A stretch of DNA of 7,835 bases from Chloroflexota bacterium (GTDB lineage Bacteria; Chloroflexota; Anaerolineae; Anaerolineales; UBA4823): contig JAAZNS010000081.1 in the NCBI GenBank assembly GCA_012798185.1, forward strand, positions 1-7,835. The letters are read 5' to 3'. The notes beneath the pieces were generated by a model. That model did no database searches. It saw nothing but the letters and a program-made list of their open reading frames with translations, and was not told the DNA's origin. The first letter of the stretch is position 1; each line of letters opens with the position of its first letter. Below are positions 6,234 through 7,835 of this stretch, piece after piece. The position numbers were made by a program, and so were the translations under genes.

Positions 6234-7370
6234 ATGGAAAATCGTATTTATCATAAAAAAAACGAGGAAGTAATTCCCTCAAAAAATCGACATTCGAATC
6301 CAAGCCGATTTTGGCTGGCGTTGATCATTTTCCTGTTGGTATCGCTGTTAGCCTGCCAATTTACTCAAAAAGCAGCTACCCCTGTTATTGAAGCGCCCGT
6401 TACTCTAGCGCCTGATATTCAAGAACCTCCTACTGCCACCGCTACCGAAGAGAACCTGCAAGCTACCCAGTGGGCAGAGCAGACTGCCCAAGCACCAGCT
6501 ACCCAAACACAGCAAGCGAGGGAAGCCGAAGCGACTCAATTTGTAATCAAGCTCACTGAAGATGCCATAGCCGAAGCTACAAAGGCTTTTTATGCACCGG
6601 TTTTGAATGAGCTTCCCAATTATGGCGTGGATAGCAATTCTGGGCATGTTGCCTGGGTTCATAATCCCGCTTCGGCATCGGCTGACGGCTATCATGCCAG
6701 CGATATTGTCAATGATTACGGCGATCTATCAGTAAAAGATTTCTTGTTGGCGGCAGATATCAATTGGGATACCCAATATGGCATTTCGGGATGTGGGTTT
6801 ACGTTCCGCTCGGATGGCAACCAGCAGGTTTTCAACCAATATATGGTGGTATTTACCCGCAGCACCGATGGGCATATCTTTTTCAATACCTTATTCAACG
6901 GCAAATTAGCCAATTTCAAAGATTTTTATGCCAATATCATCGACCCCGATTTAGATTGGGAAAACGGCGCCTCTAACCGTATGGCGATCTTGGTAAGAGG
7001 CAACAGCGTGAAAATATTTACCAATCAAAAATTTATTGGCGAAGTCAATTTGACCGATCCGCCGCCGCAAAACCCCACGCTGCCCGTTAAACCGGTTAAA
7101 CCTCAACCTCCAGCGGATGATTTGACGGGCAAAGAATTGCAGGAAGCCAAGAAAGCATATCAAACTGCCATGGAACAATATAAGCAAGACTTGGAAGCAT
7201 ATACACAGCAAGTGGCAAAACTCGAGACTGAGCATAGCACCATTTTGAATGCATACCGCCAGATGGGAGGCGTGGTTTATGAAGAGGGGTTCGTTGGATT
7301 GTTGGCTTACGCTGCTTCAGGGTATTCTAATTGTCAATTCAACAATGCCTGGTTGTGGGTATTCGATTAA
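6234..7370 (+). CDS. Lipoprotein with Thr/Gln-rich linker and a beta-sandwich-like domain split by a coiled coil
   Basis: This 378-residue secreted lipoprotein has no recognised gene name. A basic N-region (K8, K9, K17, R19, R25) precedes a hydrophobic stretch (26-40) ending in the lipobox LLAC, with C41 the predicted lipidated residue. Residues 42-118 are a low-complexity Thr/Gln/Ala/Glu-rich spacer (TATATEE, EQTAQAPATQTQQ). Residues about 125-275 look like beta strands of a concanavalin-like or DUF1080-like sandwich: FLLAADINW (170-178), GCGFTFRSDG (186-195), NRMAILVRGNSVKIFTNQKFIGEV (248-271). Residues 276-297 are Pro/Lys-rich and 298-342 a charged helix, probably a coiled coil. The final strands return at 352-378 (GFVGLLAYAASG, NCQFNNAWLWVFD). 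The ATG at 6234 is chosen because AGGAGGA (6224-6230) sits just upstream; the in-frame ATG at 6168 has no ribosome binding site and would add 22 atypical residues. A paralogue follows. Function is unknown; surface carbohydrate or protein binding is a guess. Confidence 0.85.
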   Translation: MENRIYHKKNEEVIPSKNRHSNPSRFWLALIIFLLVSLLACQFTQKAATPVIEAPVTLAPDIQEPPTATATEENLQATQWAEQTAQAPATQTQQAREAEATQFVIKLTEDAIAEATKAFYAPVLNELPNYGVDSNSGHVAWVHNPASASADGYHASDIVNDYGDLSVKDFLLAADINWDTQYGISGCGFTFRSDGNQQVFNQYMVVFTRSTDGHIFFNTLFNGKLANFKDFYANIIDPDLDWENGASNRMAILVRGNSVKIFTNQKFIGEVNLTDPPPQNPTLPVKPVKPQPPADDLTGKELQEAKKAYQTAMEQYKQDLEAYTQQVAKLETEHSTILNAYRQMGGVVYEEGFVGLLAYAASGYSNCQFNNAWLWVFD

Positions 7371-7418
7371 CAAATTAAACTTCGCGGTCAGTTATCATGA
7401 TTATAAATATTGAGAAGC

Positions 7419-7434
7419 AACAACTAAAGTTGTT
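7419..7434. repeat. Small AT-rich hairpin between the two lipoprotein genes
   Basis: AACAACT (7419-7425) and AGTTGTT (7428-7434) are perfect inverted arms, effectively a six-pair stem with a TAAA loop. It lies about 50 nt after the first lipoprotein stop. It is AT-rich and no T-run follows, so termination is doubtful. The rest of 7371-7499 shows no clear promoter. Confidence 0.3.
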
Positions 7435-7499
7435 AATACAATTTCTAACTGTTTAGGACCACGATGGAATAATCAGTTTCAATATTAAACGGGTGCGGA

Positions 7500-7835
7500 T
7501 TGGATTACAAAATATCAACCTTGGTGAAATTTAATAAACGCCTGATCGACAATTTACCCAATAAAGACACACTTTCGATCAAACCTATTTGGTGGTTGTC
7601 TTTCTTCTTTTTGATGGGGATATTCAGCGCCTGCCAGCCTGTTCAAAAAGGCGTTTTACCTACCCTGACTTCCGAAACCATCCAACTTAGTCAAACAAAA
7701 GTTATACCAACGAATACGATACAAACAAGTGTTAAAGCCACTCAAACTGCCCAGCCCACGCAAGACCTAACCGCTACTCGGGCAATCGTAAAAATTACCA
7801 AAGAAGCCGCACAAGCTACTGCTATTGCGCTGGCG
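7500..7835 (+). CDS. Second lipoprotein, paralogue of the upstream one, N-terminal part (cut by window edge)
   Basis: An open frame runs to the right edge, 112 codons from TTG at 7500. It encodes a basic N-region, a hydrophobic stretch WWLSFFFLMGIFSAC with lipobox FSAC (predicted lipidated C45), then a Thr/Gln/Ala-rich linker (KATQTAQPTQDLTATR). Its end, AIVKITKEAAQATAIAL, matches FVIKLTEDAIAEATKAF of the first lipoprotein at the corresponding place, so the genes are tandem duplicates. The start is uncertain. TTG at 7500 is preferred because MDYKI resembles MENRI of the neighbour, but its ribosome binding site is poor. GTG at 7524 is the alternative (lipidated C37). An ATG at 7464 with a good AGGA is in the same frame but meets TAA two codons later. 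The C-terminal domain is outside the window. Confidence 0.72.
   Translation, partial: MDYKISTLVKFNKRLIDNLPNKDTLSIKPIWWLSFFFLMGIFSACQPVQKGVLPTLTSETIQLSQTKVIPTNTIQTSVKATQTAQPTQDLTATRAIVKITKEAAQATAIALA

Noticed and set aside
6041..6256. A 71-codon plus-strand reading frame upstream of the lipoprotein
   Set aside because: It overlaps the dyad, the candidate -10 and the lipoprotein start, lacks a ribosome binding site and has an unconvincing Arg-rich composition.
7385..7391. GGTCAGT after the first lipoprotein as a third TetR site
   Set aside because: It is a lone half-site with no inverted partner, easily expected by chance.
4039..7472. A genome-wide reassignment of TAA, suggested by two in-frame TAA codons
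   Set aside because: The TetR gene and the first lipoprotein both end in TAA at sensible family lengths, so TAA is a normal stop here.

Overview
The window reads as bacterial chromosome, probably from an anaerobic Chloroflexota (Anaerolineae-like) organism. That is an inference from two lipoproteins with a Thr/Gln/Ala-rich linker just after the lipidated Cys, from a large oxygen-sensitive Fe-S activase typical of anaerobes, and from a degenerate GAGCG-type intergenic repeat. No rRNA, tRNA, CRISPR array, insertion sequence or phage gene was seen.

Layout. (1) Positions 1-690, minus strand: the first 230 codons of a ComM/YifB-type AAA+ ATPase, cut by the left window edge just after its Walker A motif. 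Its GTG start lies 6 nt from a promoter-like -10 element, which suggests a leaderless mRNA. (2) Positions 691-861: intergenic, with a hairpin and short ACTAAT repeats. (3) Positions 862-5139, minus strand: one gene for a giant fused 2-hydroxyacyl-CoA dehydratase activase (two BadF/HgdC-type ATPase modules followed by HgdB-like DUF2229/COG3580-COG3581 regions). It is interrupted by a single in-frame TAA at 4039-4041. Both halves are in the same frame and the family signature continues across the stop, so this is a nonsense change or base-call error, not a frameshift. (4) Positions 5140-5294: a spacer with an imperfect inverted repeat. (5) Positions 5295-5933, minus strand: a TetR/AcrR regulator. 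(6) Positions 5934-6233: a divergent control region. It holds a perfect consensus sigma-70 promoter for tetR, an A-tract upstream of it, a palindromic operator across the predicted transcription start, and a second inverted repeat sharing the operator half-site. (7) Positions 6234-7370, plus strand: a lipoprotein with a beta-sandwich-like domain interrupted by a Pro-rich coiled-coil segment. (8) From about 7500 to the right edge, plus strand: the start of a second, paralogous lipoprotein.

How the genes may work together: the TetR protein probably represses itself and, through co-transcription, the activase gene behind it. The activase family uses ATP hydrolysis and a [4Fe-4S] cluster to drive low-potential electron transfer to a dehydratase/reductase partner, and here HgdB-like modules are fused to the activase. 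The true substrate cannot be read from the sequence. The lipoproteins are likely surface-anchored and transcribed away from the TetR/activase unit, with no evident biochemical link to it.
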